NCBI RefSeq assembly: GCF_014204515.1
Contig: NZ_JACHLI010000005.1
Location: 252,660-316,659 of the forward strand
Source: Pseudomonas nitroreducens
Lineage (GTDB): Bacteria; Pseudomonadota; Gammaproteobacteria; Pseudomonadales; Pseudomonadaceae
Direction: 5' to 3'
Length of the DNA: 64,000 nt
A model generated the notes under the pieces. It saw only the letters and a list, made by a program, of their open reading frames with translations. It was not told the DNA's origin and made no database searches. Below are positions 1-8,924 of the stretch, one piece after another. The first letter of the stretch is position 1, and every line of letters begins with the position of its first letter. The position numbers and the translations under genes were made by a program.

Positions 1-263
1 AGGCGATACATCAGGTCGCGCCAGGTCCAGAAGCTGTCGTTGGGGTTGCCGGCGACCTCCGCCAGGCCTGCCATGGCGCGCTGGAAGGCGTGCGAGTGGA
101 GGTTCGGCATGCCCGCCAGCAGTGGCCCGCCGACGCGCTCGGCGCCTTCCGCGCTGGCGTCTGGAGTGATCGCGGTGAACAGGCCGTCGGCATCGATCTC
201 GAAGCGGACATTGCGCGCCCAGCCGGAGGGCAGCAGGGCGGTTTCGGCGAACAGGACGGACAT
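1..263 (-). CDS. hutF: Formimidoylglutamate deiminase HutF, N-terminal part (cut by window edge)
   Basis: HutF converts N-formimidoyl-L-glutamate to N-formyl-L-glutamate and ammonia, the branch of histidine breakdown that feeds HutG. Reading leftwards from an ATG at 263 gives about 87 codons without a stop. They start MSVLFAETALLPSGWA and include PNLHSHAFQRAMAGLAEV (metal-binding HxH of the amidohydrolase fold) and GNPNDSFWTWRDLMYR, all typical of HutF. The rest lies beyond base 1. It is transcribed away from hutC, and the shared intergenic region holds a HutC-type operator. A shorter ORF in another frame over the same bases is a shadow. Confidence 0.9.
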   Translation of the reverse strand, partial: MSVLFAETALLPSGWARNVRFEIDADGLFTAITPDASAEGAERVGGPLLAGMPNLHSHAFQRAMAGLAEVAGNPNDSFWTWRDLMYR

Positions 264-302
264 GCGCAGGGCCTCGCAGCGTGCTTATTGTATTAGCCTG
301 GA

Positions 303-318
303 ATTTGTATATACATAT
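303..318. promoter_or_regulatory. HutC-type operator between hutF and hutC
   Basis: The core TGTATATACA at 306-315 is a perfect 10-base palindrome inside a longer TTTGTATATACATA match to the known HutC operator pattern (CTTGTAT/ATACAAG-like). It lies about 40 bases before the hutF start and 140 before hutC, so it could serve both promoters and give autoregulation. A weaker half-site, CTTGTATG, is at 372-379. Function is inferred from the motif and from two better copies in the same locus. Confidence 0.65.
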
Positions 319-454
319 ACAGACGTTTGCCGGGACCGTAAACTGCCAGGCACCCGACGGTCGTCAGAGGACTTGTATGCACCGGTCGAATCCGGTACAT
401 GCCGGAGTCAGACCACCACTGCCCTGAACCGTCGCCACGACAAGGAGTTTCCCC

Positions 455-1222
455 GTGCCCGCATCGTCCACGCCTACCCCGCCCGCCGAGGGTTCGTCGC
501 TCGCCGCGCAGATGGGGGAAATTCCCGCGCCGCTGTATGCCCGCGTCAAGCAGCTGATCATCCAGCAGATCCAGTCCGGCACCTGGCCGCCGCACCACCG
601 CGTGCCGTCCGAGGCAGAGCTGGTCGAGGAGCTGAGCGTCAGCCGCATGACCATCAACCGCGCGCTGCGCGAGCTGACCGCCGACGGCCTGCTGGTGCGC
701 ATGCAGGGCGTGGGCACCTTCGTCGCCGAGCCCAAGGGCCAGTCGGCGCTGTTCCAGGTGCAGAACATTGCCGAGGAAATCACCGCCCGCGGCCACAAGC
801 ACCATTGCGTGGTGGTCAGCCTGATCGAAGAACTGGCAACTGCCGAACGCGCGCTGGCGCTGGACGTGCGCGAAGGGCAGCGCATCTTCCACTCGATCAT
901 CGTGCACTACGAGAACGACATCCCGGTGCAGATCGAGGACCGCTACGTCAACGCAGCCGTGGCGCCGGAGTACATGAAGCAGGATTTCACCGGGCAGACG
1001 CCGTTCGCCTACCTTACCCAGGTCGCGCCGCTGAGCGAGGGAGAGCACGTGGTCGAGGCGGTGCTGCCCAGCCCCGAGGAATGCAAGCTGCTGTCCGTCG
1101 ACCGCCACGAGCCGTGCCTGCTGATCCGCCGGCGTACCTGGTCGGGGCGCAATACCGTCACCAGCGCGCGCCTGCTGTACCCGGGCTCGCGCTACCGCCT
1201 GGAAGGACGTTTCAGTTCATGA
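455..1222 (+). CDS. hutC: Histidine-utilisation repressor HutC (GntR family)
   Basis: A 255-residue transcription factor. The N-terminal GntR winged helix spans roughly residues 25-92 (LYARVKQLIIQQIQSG, then PSEAELVEELSVSRMTINRAL) and a C-terminal UTRA effector domain fills the rest. In known systems HutC binds urocanate and releases the hut operators; three candidate operators are present in this window. The start is a GTG at 455 with AAGGAG at 442-447. The final TGA overlaps the hutD ATG (ATGA), so the two are translationally coupled. A 589-residue ORF through this region is only the hutD frame read upstream. Confidence 0.95.
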   Translation: MPASSTPTPPAEGSSLAAQMGEIPAPLYARVKQLIIQQIQSGTWPPHHRVPSEAELVEELSVSRMTINRALRELTADGLLVRMQGVGTFVAEPKGQSALFQVQNIAEEITARGHKHHCVVVSLIEELATAERALALDVREGQRIFHSIIVHYENDIPVQIEDRYVNAAVAPEYMKQDFTGQTPFAYLTQVAPLSEGEHVVEAVLPSPEECKLLSVDRHEPCLLIRRRTWSGRNTVTSARLLYPGSRYRLEGRFSS

Positions 1223-1809
1223 CCGATTTGAAGATCCTGCGCGCCGTCGATTACCCGGCGATGCCCTGGAAAAACGGCGCAGGCACCACCCGCGAGATCG
1301 TCCGCGATGCCGGCGACGGCCTGGAAGGTTTCGGCTGGCGCGTGTCCATCGCCGACGTCGGCGCGCCGGGGCCGTTCTCTGCGTTCATCGGCTATCAGCG
1401 CGTGATCAGCGTGCTGGAAGGTGAGGGCATGCGCCTGAACGTGGATGGCGCCCATTCGCGCGACCTGCGTGCGCTGGACGCCTTCACCTTCGATGGCGCC
1501 AGCGCGGTAGATTGCACGCTGCTGGGCGGGGCGATCCGCGACTTCAACCTGATCTATTCGCCGACGCGTTATCGCGCGCGGTTGCAGTGGCTGAAGCTTG
1601 ATGGCGCGGCGCATTACTTCAGCAGCGCATCGACCGTGCTGCTGTTCAGTGCGGGGGAGGGCGTTCATGTCAGCCTCAACGGCGCGGCCAGTGGTTTGCT
1701 GGGCCTGCATGACACGTTGATCGCCGAGGGCAGCGGCGCGCTGCGCGAATGGCGGCTGACAGTGACGGGCGGTGCGGATATCTGCGTGATCGAACTCGAC
1801 GCACGCTGA
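1219..1809 (+). CDS. hutD: HutD family protein
   Basis: A 196-residue HutD protein starting MTDLKILRAVDYPAMPWKNG, with the conserved MPWKNGAGTTREI stretch near the N-terminus and the double-barrel cupin fold expected of the family. HutD is a conserved hut accessory protein of uncertain chemistry; in P. fluorescens it has been proposed to tune or limit flux through the pathway. It overlaps hutC by four bases and ends just before a strong hairpin, so hutCD looks like a two-gene unit. The family call is secure, the mechanism is not. Confidence 0.92.
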   Translation: MTDLKILRAVDYPAMPWKNGAGTTREIVRDAGDGLEGFGWRVSIADVGAPGPFSAFIGYQRVISVLEGEGMRLNVDGAHSRDLRALDAFTFDGASAVDCTLLGGAIRDFNLIYSPTRYRARLQWLKLDGAAHYFSSASTVLLFSAGEGVHVSLNGAASGLLGLHDTLIAEGSGALREWRLTVTGGADICVIELDAR

Positions 1810-1813
1810 GCAG

Positions 1814-1840
1814 AAAGGGCGCCGAGAGGCGCCCTTTGCA
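1814..1840 (+). terminator. Hairpin after hutD
   Basis: A perfect 10-bp stem AAAGGGCGCC / GGCGCCCTTT with a GAGA loop starts 5 bases after the hutD stop. The T run is short (TTT in the stem, then GCATTTG), so it is a plausible rather than ideal intrinsic terminator. Confidence 0.7.
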
Positions 1841-1843
1841 TTT

Positions 1844-1926
1844 GTAGGATGGCGTGGAGCGCAGCGATACCCATCGATGTTTGCGCGGCGGACCGCATGG
1901 GTATCGCTGCGCTCCACCCATCCTAC
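1844..1926. repeat. Long inverted repeat (GTAGGATGG...CCATCCTAC)
   Basis: An imperfect palindrome of about 34-bp arms: the left arm runs from GTAGGATGGCGTGGAGCGC through GATACCCAT, the right arm is its near-exact reverse complement ending CCATCCTAC. The central ~20 bases are unpaired. This looks like a REP/BIME-type extragenic element. It lies in the 384-base gap between hutD and hutH, which otherwise holds only further repeats. Confidence 0.75.
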
Positions 1927-1989
1927 GGGCCAACTGGCTTTGGACTTGGAGCGCGTTTCATAAGAGCTGGAATATCGGCGCAAGAGTAT

Positions 1990-2105
1990 CCCCTCACCCC
2001 AACCCTCTCCTGGAGGGAGAGGGAGTAGATCGTGCCGGCTGACGCTGTGGTGTCCTCCTGCACCAACCGGTCCCCTCTCCCCTTGGGAGAGGGTTAGGGT
2101 GAGGG
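1990..2105 (-). repeat. Dispersed palindromic element, copy A (reverse orientation)
   Basis: Bounded by CCCTCACCCCAACCCTCTCC on the left and GAGAGGGTTAGGGTGAGGG on the right, each end also forming its own small hairpin. Its reverse complement matches the copy at 14411-14530 along almost its whole length, including the interior (ggtgcagga...cagc.tcagccggcacg). It carries no coding capacity and looks like a small non-autonomous repeat. Confidence 0.75.
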
Positions 2106-2154
2106 CCGATCCGAGCACGGATGTATCTGCTAGGAGGCCATCTTGTCCGCCATG

Positions 2155-2187
2155 CTGTAGAACGCCACAGGCGTCATGCGCCCTACG
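2155..2187 (+). repeat. Partial GGATAAC/GCGCCCTAC repeat
   Basis: The segment aacgccacaggcgtcatgcgccctacg matches the right half of the elements at 7216-7303 and 36063-36154. Only the right half is recognisable here. Confidence 0.5.
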
Positions 2188-2193
2188 TCGTGG

Positions 2194-3723
2194 TTACGAA
2201 TACAGCCGCGAATAGTCGATCCACCGGCTCATCACCCCATCCTCCACCCACGCCCGTGCCGCGGCGATGTCCGGGGCGAAGTAGCGGTCCTGCTCGTAGT
2301 GCGGCACCTGGCTGCGGATCAAGGTGCACACTTCCTGCAATTGCGGCGAGCTCTGCAGCGGCGCGTGGAAGTCCACGCCCTGGGCGGCGGCGAGCAGTTC
2401 GATGGCGACCACGCCGGCGCTGTTGCCGGCCATGTCCTGCAGGCGGCGGGCGGCGAAGGTGGCCATGGAGACGTGGTCCTCCTGGTTCGCCGAGGTCGGC
2501 AGGCTGTCCACCGAGGCCGGGTGGGCCCAGGTCTTGTTCTCCGAGGCCAGGGCCGCCGAGGTTACCTGGGCGATCATGAAGCCGGAATTCAGCCCGCCTT
2601 CCTTGACCAGGAAGGCCGGCAGCCCGGACATAGCCGGGTCCACCAGTTGCGCGATGCGCCGCTCGGACAGCGCGCCGATCTCGGCGATCGCCAGCGCCAG
2701 CACGTCGGAGGCCATGGCCACCGGCTCGGCGTGGAAGTTACCGCCTGACAGAACATCACCGTCAGCGCTGAATACCAGCGGGTTGTCGGAAACGGCATTG
2801 GCTTCGCGCAGGAAAACCCCGGCGGCGAAGCGCAGGTGATCCAGGCACGCGCCCATCACCTGCGGCTGGCAGCGCAGGGAGTACGGGTCCTGCACGCGCT
2901 TGCAGTCGATGTGCGACTGGTTGATCGGGCTGTCGTGCAGCAACTCGCGGTACAAGGCGGCGACGGCGATCTGCCCCGGCTGGCCGCGCACTTCCTGGAT
3001 GCGCGCGTCGAAGGGCACGAACGAGCCCTTCAGCGCTTCCACGCTCAGGCTGCCGGCGACCACCGCCGAGATGAACAGTTTCTCCGCCGCGAACAGTCCG
3101 CGCAGGGCCAGCGCGGTGGAGACCTGGGTGCCGTTGATCAGCGCCAGGCCTTCCTTCGGCCCGAGCACCAGCGGTTCGGCACCGGCGATGGCGAGGCCTT
3201 CGCTGGCTTCGAGGATGCGCCCTTGATGGCGTACCTGGCCGACGCCCAGCAGGGTCGAGGACAGGTGCGCCAGCGGCGCGAGGTCGCCGGAGGCGCCCAC
3301 CGAACCCTGCGACGGAATGCACGGGTACACCCGCGCCTTGTAGAGCTTGAGCAGCGTCTCGATCACCGGCAGGCCGACGCCGGAGAAGCCGCGCGCCAGG
3401 GAGCCGATCTTCAGCGCCATGATCAGCGCCACGCTGGCGTCGTCCAGCAGCGGGCCGGTGCCGGTGCAGTGGGAGAGGATCAGGTTGCGCTGCAGGGTGG
3501 CGAGCTGGTCTTCGGCGATGGAAGTACGCGCCAGCAGGCCGAAGCCGGTGTTGATGCCATAGACGGTGCGCTGGTCGGCGATGATCTGGCTGACCGTCTG
3601 CGCACTGCGCAGGATGGCCTCGCGGCATTGGTCGGCGAGCTGCAGGTCGGGCTGATGCTGGTAGATGGCGCGCAGCTGGTCGAGATCGAACTGGCCGGGC
3701 GTCAGGAGCAGGGTTTGCGGCAT
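2194..3723 (-). CDS. hutH: Histidine ammonia-lyase
   Basis: HutH deaminates L-histidine to trans-urocanate, the first step of the pathway. The 509-residue protein has the full catalytic set: Tyr55 in YGINTGFG, SHCTGTG, and IPSQGSVGASGDLAP, where Ala144-Ser145-Gly146 cyclise to the MIO electrophile. Later come NPLVF and the QEDHVSM segment. This is the only copy in the window able to form MIO, so it is presumably the working enzyme. It is transcribed alone, opposite to the other hut genes, with its own HutC-type operator about 45 bases upstream. Confidence 0.96.
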   Translation of the reverse strand: MPQTLLLTPGQFDLDQLRAIYQHQPDLQLADQCREAILRSAQTVSQIIADQRTVYGINTGFGLLARTSIAEDQLATLQRNLILSHCTGTGPLLDDASVALIMALKIGSLARGFSGVGLPVIETLLKLYKARVYPCIPSQGSVGASGDLAPLAHLSSTLLGVGQVRHQGRILEASEGLAIAGAEPLVLGPKEGLALINGTQVSTALALRGLFAAEKLFISAVVAGSLSVEALKGSFVPFDARIQEVRGQPGQIAVAALYRELLHDSPINQSHIDCKRVQDPYSLRCQPQVMGACLDHLRFAAGVFLREANAVSDNPLVFSADGDVLSGGNFHAEPVAMASDVLALAIAEIGALSERRIAQLVDPAMSGLPAFLVKEGGLNSGFMIAQVTSAALASENKTWAHPASVDSLPTSANQEDHVSMATFAARRLQDMAGNSAGVVAIELLAAAQGVDFHAPLQSSPQLQEVCTLIRSQVPHYEQDRYFAPDIAAARAWVEDGVMSRWIDYSRLYS

Positions 3724-3765
3724 GTCGGCATCCTGGATTCGGTGAAAGTGTTACCGTGGATCGTT

Positions 3766-3779
3766 CCTGTATATACAGG
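3766..3779. promoter_or_regulatory. HutC-type operator upstream of hutH
   Basis: CCTGTATATACAGG is a perfect 14-base palindrome followed by TATAG, matching the HutC operator pattern. It lies about 45 bases upstream of the hutH ATG (minus strand) and 180 upstream of the divergent binding-protein gene. Confidence 0.75.
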
Positions 3780-3957
3780 TATAGCAATCGCTGTGCCATG
3801 GCGCGCCAGAGCCCGCGGCTGGGTGATTCGTCCGGCTGTGGGCTGTTTCTGAAAGCAGTGAATGTCACCGCCGGTGGCATTTCCAGTCCGATGGTCGTGG
3901 GCAAATGACGGATCGGCGGCTAAACCCAAAGGACATCAACGCGCCCGGAGTCGGCCA

Positions 3958-4974
3958 ATGTCCACCCCTCGTTGCCTGTTTGCCCTGTTGCTCGCCTTCG
4001 GGCTCAGTGCCCAGACTTTCGCCGCCGGCTGTCCCTACCCGAAACCCGTGGTGTTCGCCGGGCTGAACTGGGAGAGCGGCATGTTCACCACCGAGGTGCT
4101 GCGCTTCATCCTGGAGAAGGGCTACGGCTGCCAGACCGACGCGCTGCCGGGTAACACCGTGACCATGGAAAACGCACTGAAGCAGAACGACATCCAGGTC
4201 ACCGGCGAACAGTGGGCCGGGCGCAGCACCGTCTGGCAGCAGGCGGAGCAGGCCGGCCAGGTGTTCTCCGTGGGCGAGACGGTGAAGGGCGCCAACGAAG
4301 GCTGGTGGGTGCCGGACTACGTGGTGCATGGCGATGCCAAGCGCGGCATCAAGGCCTCCGCGCCGGGTCTGAAATCGGTCGCCGACCTGCCCAGATACAA
4401 GGCGCTGTTCAAGGACGACGAGGAGCCGGATAAAGGCCGCTTCTACAACTGCCCCACCGGCTGGACCTGCGAGATCGTCAACACGCAGAAGCTCAAGGCC
4501 TATGGGCTGGACGACAGCTACGTGAACTTCCGCACCGGCGCCGGGCCCGCGCTGGACGCGGCGATCAGTTCGGCCATCGCCCAGGGCAGGCCGGTGCTCT
4601 TCTATTACTGGGCACCGACGCCGCTGCTGGGACGGTTCAAGCTGGTGCAGCTGGAAGAACCGCCGTTCAACGAGGCGGCCTGGAAGACTCTCACCGATCC
4701 TAACGATCCGAACCCCAAGGGTTCGCGCTCGCTGCCGGCGAAGATCAGCATCGGCGTATCCCGCGACTTCCACGACAAGGCGCCGCAATTGGTGCAGGTG
4801 TTCGAGAAGGTCGAGCTGCCGCTGCCGCTGTTCAATGCGCTGCTGGCGGACATGGCCGAACACCACCGGGACGTGGCGGACGTGCGGGCGAAGTTCTTCC
4901 GCGAGCATCGGGAGTTGTGGTCGACGTGGGTGTCGGCCGAGGCGGCGACGAAGATCGAGGCGGCGTTGAAGTGA
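3958..4974 (+). CDS. HutX-like ABC transporter substrate-binding protein (orphan)
   Basis: A 338-residue periplasmic protein of the OpuAC/ProX type. MSTPRCLFALLLAFGLSAQT...FAA is a signal peptide, which fixes the start at ATG 3958 (GGAG at 3947-3950); an upstream in-frame ATG would bury it. It is a clear paralogue of HutX at 8925, sharing FAGLNWESGM, the GYGC.TD.LPGN segment, FYNCP.GWTCE, and FYYW.PTPL. It is divergent from hutH and has no permease or ATPase beside it, so it may share HutWV with HutX. Its ligand is probably histidine or a quaternary or imidazole compound (inference). Confidence 0.85.
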   Translation: MSTPRCLFALLLAFGLSAQTFAAGCPYPKPVVFAGLNWESGMFTTEVLRFILEKGYGCQTDALPGNTVTMENALKQNDIQVTGEQWAGRSTVWQQAEQAGQVFSVGETVKGANEGWWVPDYVVHGDAKRGIKASAPGLKSVADLPRYKALFKDDEEPDKGRFYNCPTGWTCEIVNTQKLKAYGLDDSYVNFRTGAGPALDAAISSAIAQGRPVLFYYWAPTPLLGRFKLVQLEEPPFNEAAWKTLTDPNDPNPKGSRSLPAKISIGVSRDFHDKAPQLVQVFEKVELPLPLFNALLADMAEHHRDVADVRAKFFREHRELWSTWVSAEAATKIEAALK

Positions 4975-5011
4975 ATGGGTGCCTTCGTGGGGCTAATGGT
5001 GGGGGTGGCTT

Positions 5012-5155
5012 GCCCTCTCCCTAACCCTCTCCCTGAAGGGAGAGGGGATTGGCCTGGCGCGAGCTGATATTCCAGAGCTTGACGGTTGACTCCGTTGTAA
5101 GCGTGCACGCCGGACAACTCCCTCTCCCTTTAGGGAGAGGGCTGGGGAGAGGGTA
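5012..5155 (+). repeat. Dispersed palindromic element, copy B (divergent interior)
   Basis: It has the same CCCTCTCCCTAACCCTCTCCC left end and CTCCCTCTCCC...GGGAGAGGGCTGGGGAGAGGG right end as the copies at 1990 and 14411, and a similar right-interior (cgccggac.aactccctctccc). The middle ~70 bases differ. It lies 3' of the orphan binding-protein gene. Confidence 0.7.
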
Positions 5156-5159
5156 TTTC

Positions 5160-5360
5160 AGGCTGCCACTGAAGTCAGAGGCAGCCGCTTTTCCCTTAGC
5201 TCCACCGCTTATCTATACAACCTGTGTCCCTTGGTAGCGAGCGGTGTTACCGAACGCCACGAAACGGTGCAGCGAAGCCTTTTTCTGGTGCGATCGTCTG
5301 AAGGACGGCAGCAGCTGTCAGCTCCTATCGCTCTGCGATAAATACAATTTAATCCTTGAT
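5160..5360. other. Non-coding hutU upstream region
   Basis: About 200 bases with no credible gene. The hutU promoter parts follow at 5361-5448. One TGGTGC half-site at 5286-5291 resembles half of an NtrC site. Short hairpins CTCGCC...GGCGAG and GGCGAGCGG...CCGCTCGCC lie at about 5376-5410. The activator sites expected for a sigma54 promoter are probably here but are not proven by the sequence. Confidence 0.4.
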
Positions 5361-5373
5361 AATCAATAAGTTG
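5361..5373 (+). promoter_or_regulatory. Candidate IHF binding site upstream of hutU
   Basis: AATCAATAAGTTG fits the IHF consensus WATCAANNNNTTR exactly and sits in an AT-rich patch about 42 bases before the -24 element, where IHF usually bends DNA at sigma54 promoters. Confidence 0.6.
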
Positions 5374-5414
5374 ATCTCGCCATAAGGCGAGCGGAAAGAC
5401 CCGCTCGCCAAGGT

Positions 5415-5430
5415 TGGCCTTCGCTTTGCT
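5415..5430 (+). promoter_or_regulatory. Sigma54 (-24/-12) promoter of hutU
   Basis: TGGCCTTCGCTTTGCT matches TGGCACG-N4-TTGCW with the invariant GG (5416-5417) and GC (5428-5429) at the required spacing. The expected start is near 5441. hutU promoters of P. fluorescens are known to be sigma54-dependent and driven by CbrAB and NtrBC, so carbon- or nitrogen-limitation control is likely here too. Confidence 0.75.
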
Positions 5431-5434
5431 TATA

Positions 5435-5448
5435 CTTGTACATACAAG
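5435..5448. promoter_or_regulatory. HutC-type operator of hutU
   Basis: CTTGTACATACAAG is an almost perfect palindrome and the closest match in the window to published HutC/Hut repressor sites. It begins 5 bases after the -12 element and covers the predicted transcription start, so bound HutC would block initiation. Confidence 0.8.
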
Positions 5449-5455
5449 CATAGAC

Positions 5456-5543
5456 ATGATGGTGACGAGCTCCCTCGGCACCGTCGAATGAACCGCCAGG
5501 CCGCCCCCACGGCCACCGACCCGAGCAAGCGAAGGAGCCATCC

Positions 5544-5547
<4 letters not shown>
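5456..5547 (+). other. Two tiny overlapping leader ORFs before hutU
   Basis: In the predicted ~100-base hutU leader, ATG 5456 opens an 11-codon frame ending TGA at 5489-5491. Its stop overlaps an ATG at 5488 that opens a 19-codon frame ending TGA at 5545-5547. That stop in turn overlaps the hutU GTG. Neither is rich in His codons. They may be chance, or may couple leader translation to hutU. Confidence 0.3.
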
Positions 5548-7211
<1,664 letters not shown>

Positions 7212-7215
7212 TCGG

Positions 7216-7303
7216 GTAGGGCGGATAACCTGGAACAGGTTATCCGCCATTGTGTCCGCGGAAATTGTATTGGCGGATAACGCTGGCGCGTTATGCGCCC
7301 TAC
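7216..7303. repeat. GTAGGGCGGATAAC...GTTATGCGCCCTAC palindromic repeat
   Basis: Outer arms GTAGGGCGGATAAC and GTTATGCGCCCTAC are inverted, with inner hairpins (GGATAACctgGAACAGGTTATCC and GATAACGCtggcGCGTTATgc). The same element recurs at 36063-36154. It fills much of the hutU-permease gap. Confidence 0.75.
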
Positions 7304-7431
7304 GGTCCGGTAACGCAGCCGCAGATTTTCAGGACCAGGGAAAGGGCCGCCGCACGGCGTGGTGCGGCGGCCCGGTCCGTAGAAATGCAGTACATCGACC
7401 GACAAGAATTCCCTTCGGGAGAACAATAACG

Positions 7432-8844
7432 ATGTCCCAGGCCAGTGATAGCTCCAAACCCCTGATCGAAGTGCGTTCGATCAACTACATCCCCGAGGCT
7501 GAGCGCCACGGCAAGCTCTACAGCCAGTTCACCCTGTGGCTGGGCGCCAACCTGCAGATCACCGCCATCGTCACCGGCGCCCTGGCCGTGGTGCTGGGCG
7601 GCGACGTGTTCTGGTCGCTGATCGGCCTGCTCATCGGCCAACTGCTGGGCGGTGGCGTCATGGCACTGCACGCAGCGCAAGGGCCGAAGCTCGGCCTGCC
7701 GCAGATGATCTCCAGCCGCGTGCAGTTCGGCGTCTACGGCGCGGCGATTCCGATCGTGCTGGTGTGCCTGATGTACCTGGGCTTCACCGCCACCGGCACG
7801 GTGCTGTCCGGCCAGGCGCTGGGCCAGCTGTTCGGCGTCAGCGACAGTGTCGGCATCCTCATGTTCGCCAGCGTCATTGTGCTGGTGACCGTGCTCGGCT
7901 ACCGGGTGATCCACGTGATCGGCCGCCTCGCCAGCGTCATCGGGGTGATCGCCTTCGTCTACCTGTTCAGCCGCCTGATGAGCCAGACCGACGTCGGCGC
8001 GCTGCTGGAAATCCGCCACTTCAGCTGGGGCAGCTTCCTCCTCGCGGTGTCCCTGGCGGCATCCTGGCAGATCGCTTTCGGTCCGTACGTGGCCGACTAC
8101 TCGCGCTACCTGCCGAGCAAGACCTCCTCGGTGAAGACCTTCCTTGCCGTGGGCGCCGGTTCGGTGATCGGCGCGCAGGTAGCGATGATCTTCGGCGTCT
8201 TCGCCGCGGCCATGGCCAACGGGCAGTTCGCCGGCCGCGAAGTGGCCTACATCGTCGGCCTGGGCGGTACCGGCGCCACCGCGGCGCTGCTGTACTTCAC
8301 CATCGCCTTCGGCAAGATCACCATCTCCACGCTGAACTCCTACGGCAGCTTCATGTGCATCGCCACGGTGATCAGCGGCTTCCGCGGCCACCTGGAAGTG
8401 ACGCGTCTGCAACGCCTGGTCTTCGTGCTGGTGATCGTCGGCGCCGCGACCCTGATCGCGCTGCTCGGCCAGCATTCGTTCCTCGGCGCGTTCAAGTCCT
8501 TCATCCTCTTCCTGCTGGCCTTCTTCACCCCGTGGAGCGCGGTCAACCTCGTGGACTACTACTGCATCACCCGCGAGCACTACGACGTGCCGGCGCTGGC
8601 CGATCCGGAGGGCCGCTACGGCCGCTGGAACATCCCCGGCATCAGCGTCTATGTGATCGGCGTCCTGGTGCAATTGCCGTTCATTTCCACCAAGTTCTAC
8701 ACCGGCCCGCTGGTGGACGCCCTCGGCGGCGTGGATATCTCCTGGATCATCGGCCTCGTGGTTCCGGCCGTTCTCTATTACCTGGTCGCCCGCCGCGCTA
8801 CGCGGGCAGTACCGGACCGGCTGATCCTGCCGGCCCGCACCTGA
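7432..8844 (+). CDS. NCS1-family permease, probable urocanate (or histidine-pathway) transporter
   Basis: A 470-residue integral membrane protein of the purine-cytosine permease (NCS1) family with about 12 hydrophobic segments. Diagnostic stretches are GGDVFWSLIGLLIG, RVQFGVYGAAIP, FGPYVADYSRYLP and FTPWSAVNLVDYYC. The start is ATG 7432, supported by the family N-terminus; an upstream in-frame extension to 7252 runs through the repeat and is rejected. An NCS1 permease in the hut locus of P. fluorescens (HutTu) was reported to carry urocanate. Position between hutU and hutX supports that role, but substrate is not visible in the sequence. Confidence 0.8.
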   Translation: MSQASDSSKPLIEVRSINYIPEAERHGKLYSQFTLWLGANLQITAIVTGALAVVLGGDVFWSLIGLLIGQLLGGGVMALHAAQGPKLGLPQMISSRVQFGVYGAAIPIVLVCLMYLGFTATGTVLSGQALGQLFGVSDSVGILMFASVIVLVTVLGYRVIHVIGRLASVIGVIAFVYLFSRLMSQTDVGALLEIRHFSWGSFLLAVSLAASWQIAFGPYVADYSRYLPSKTSSVKTFLAVGAGSVIGAQVAMIFGVFAAAMANGQFAGREVAYIVGLGGTGATAALLYFTIAFGKITISTLNSYGSFMCIATVISGFRGHLEVTRLQRLVFVLVIVGAATLIALLGQHSFLGAFKSFILFLLAFFTPWSAVNLVDYYCITREHYDVPALADPEGRYGRWNIPGISVYVIGVLVQLPFISTKFYTGPLVDALGGVDISWIIGLVVPAVLYYLVARRATRAVPDRLILPART

Positions 8845-8857
8845 ACAGACCCGGCCC

Positions 8858-8890
8858 GGCCGCGCCGCCACAAGCAGGCGCGGCCCTTTT
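8858..8890 (+). terminator. Hairpin between permease and hutX
   Basis: A 9-bp GC stem GGCCGCGCC / GGCGCGGCC followed by CTTTTA. It could end part of the transcripts or protect the upstream mRNA, making hutX levels independent of hutU. Confidence 0.7.
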
Positions 8891-8924
8891 ACTGCCCAAC
8901 CTCATTCACGTTTAGGAGCATCAG

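Noticed and set aside
40..1218. Extended hutD frame covering hutC
   Set aside because: hutC in another frame has a clear GntR-UTRA protein with its own RBS; the frame upstream of 1219 is only open by composition.
2121..2579. Pro/Arg-rich frames overlapping the 3' end of hutH
   Set aside because: Low-complexity shadows of hutH with no RBS.
5220..5340. Small structured RNA upstream of hutU
   Set aside because: Only short, non-symmetrical pairings are visible and no known RNA class fits.
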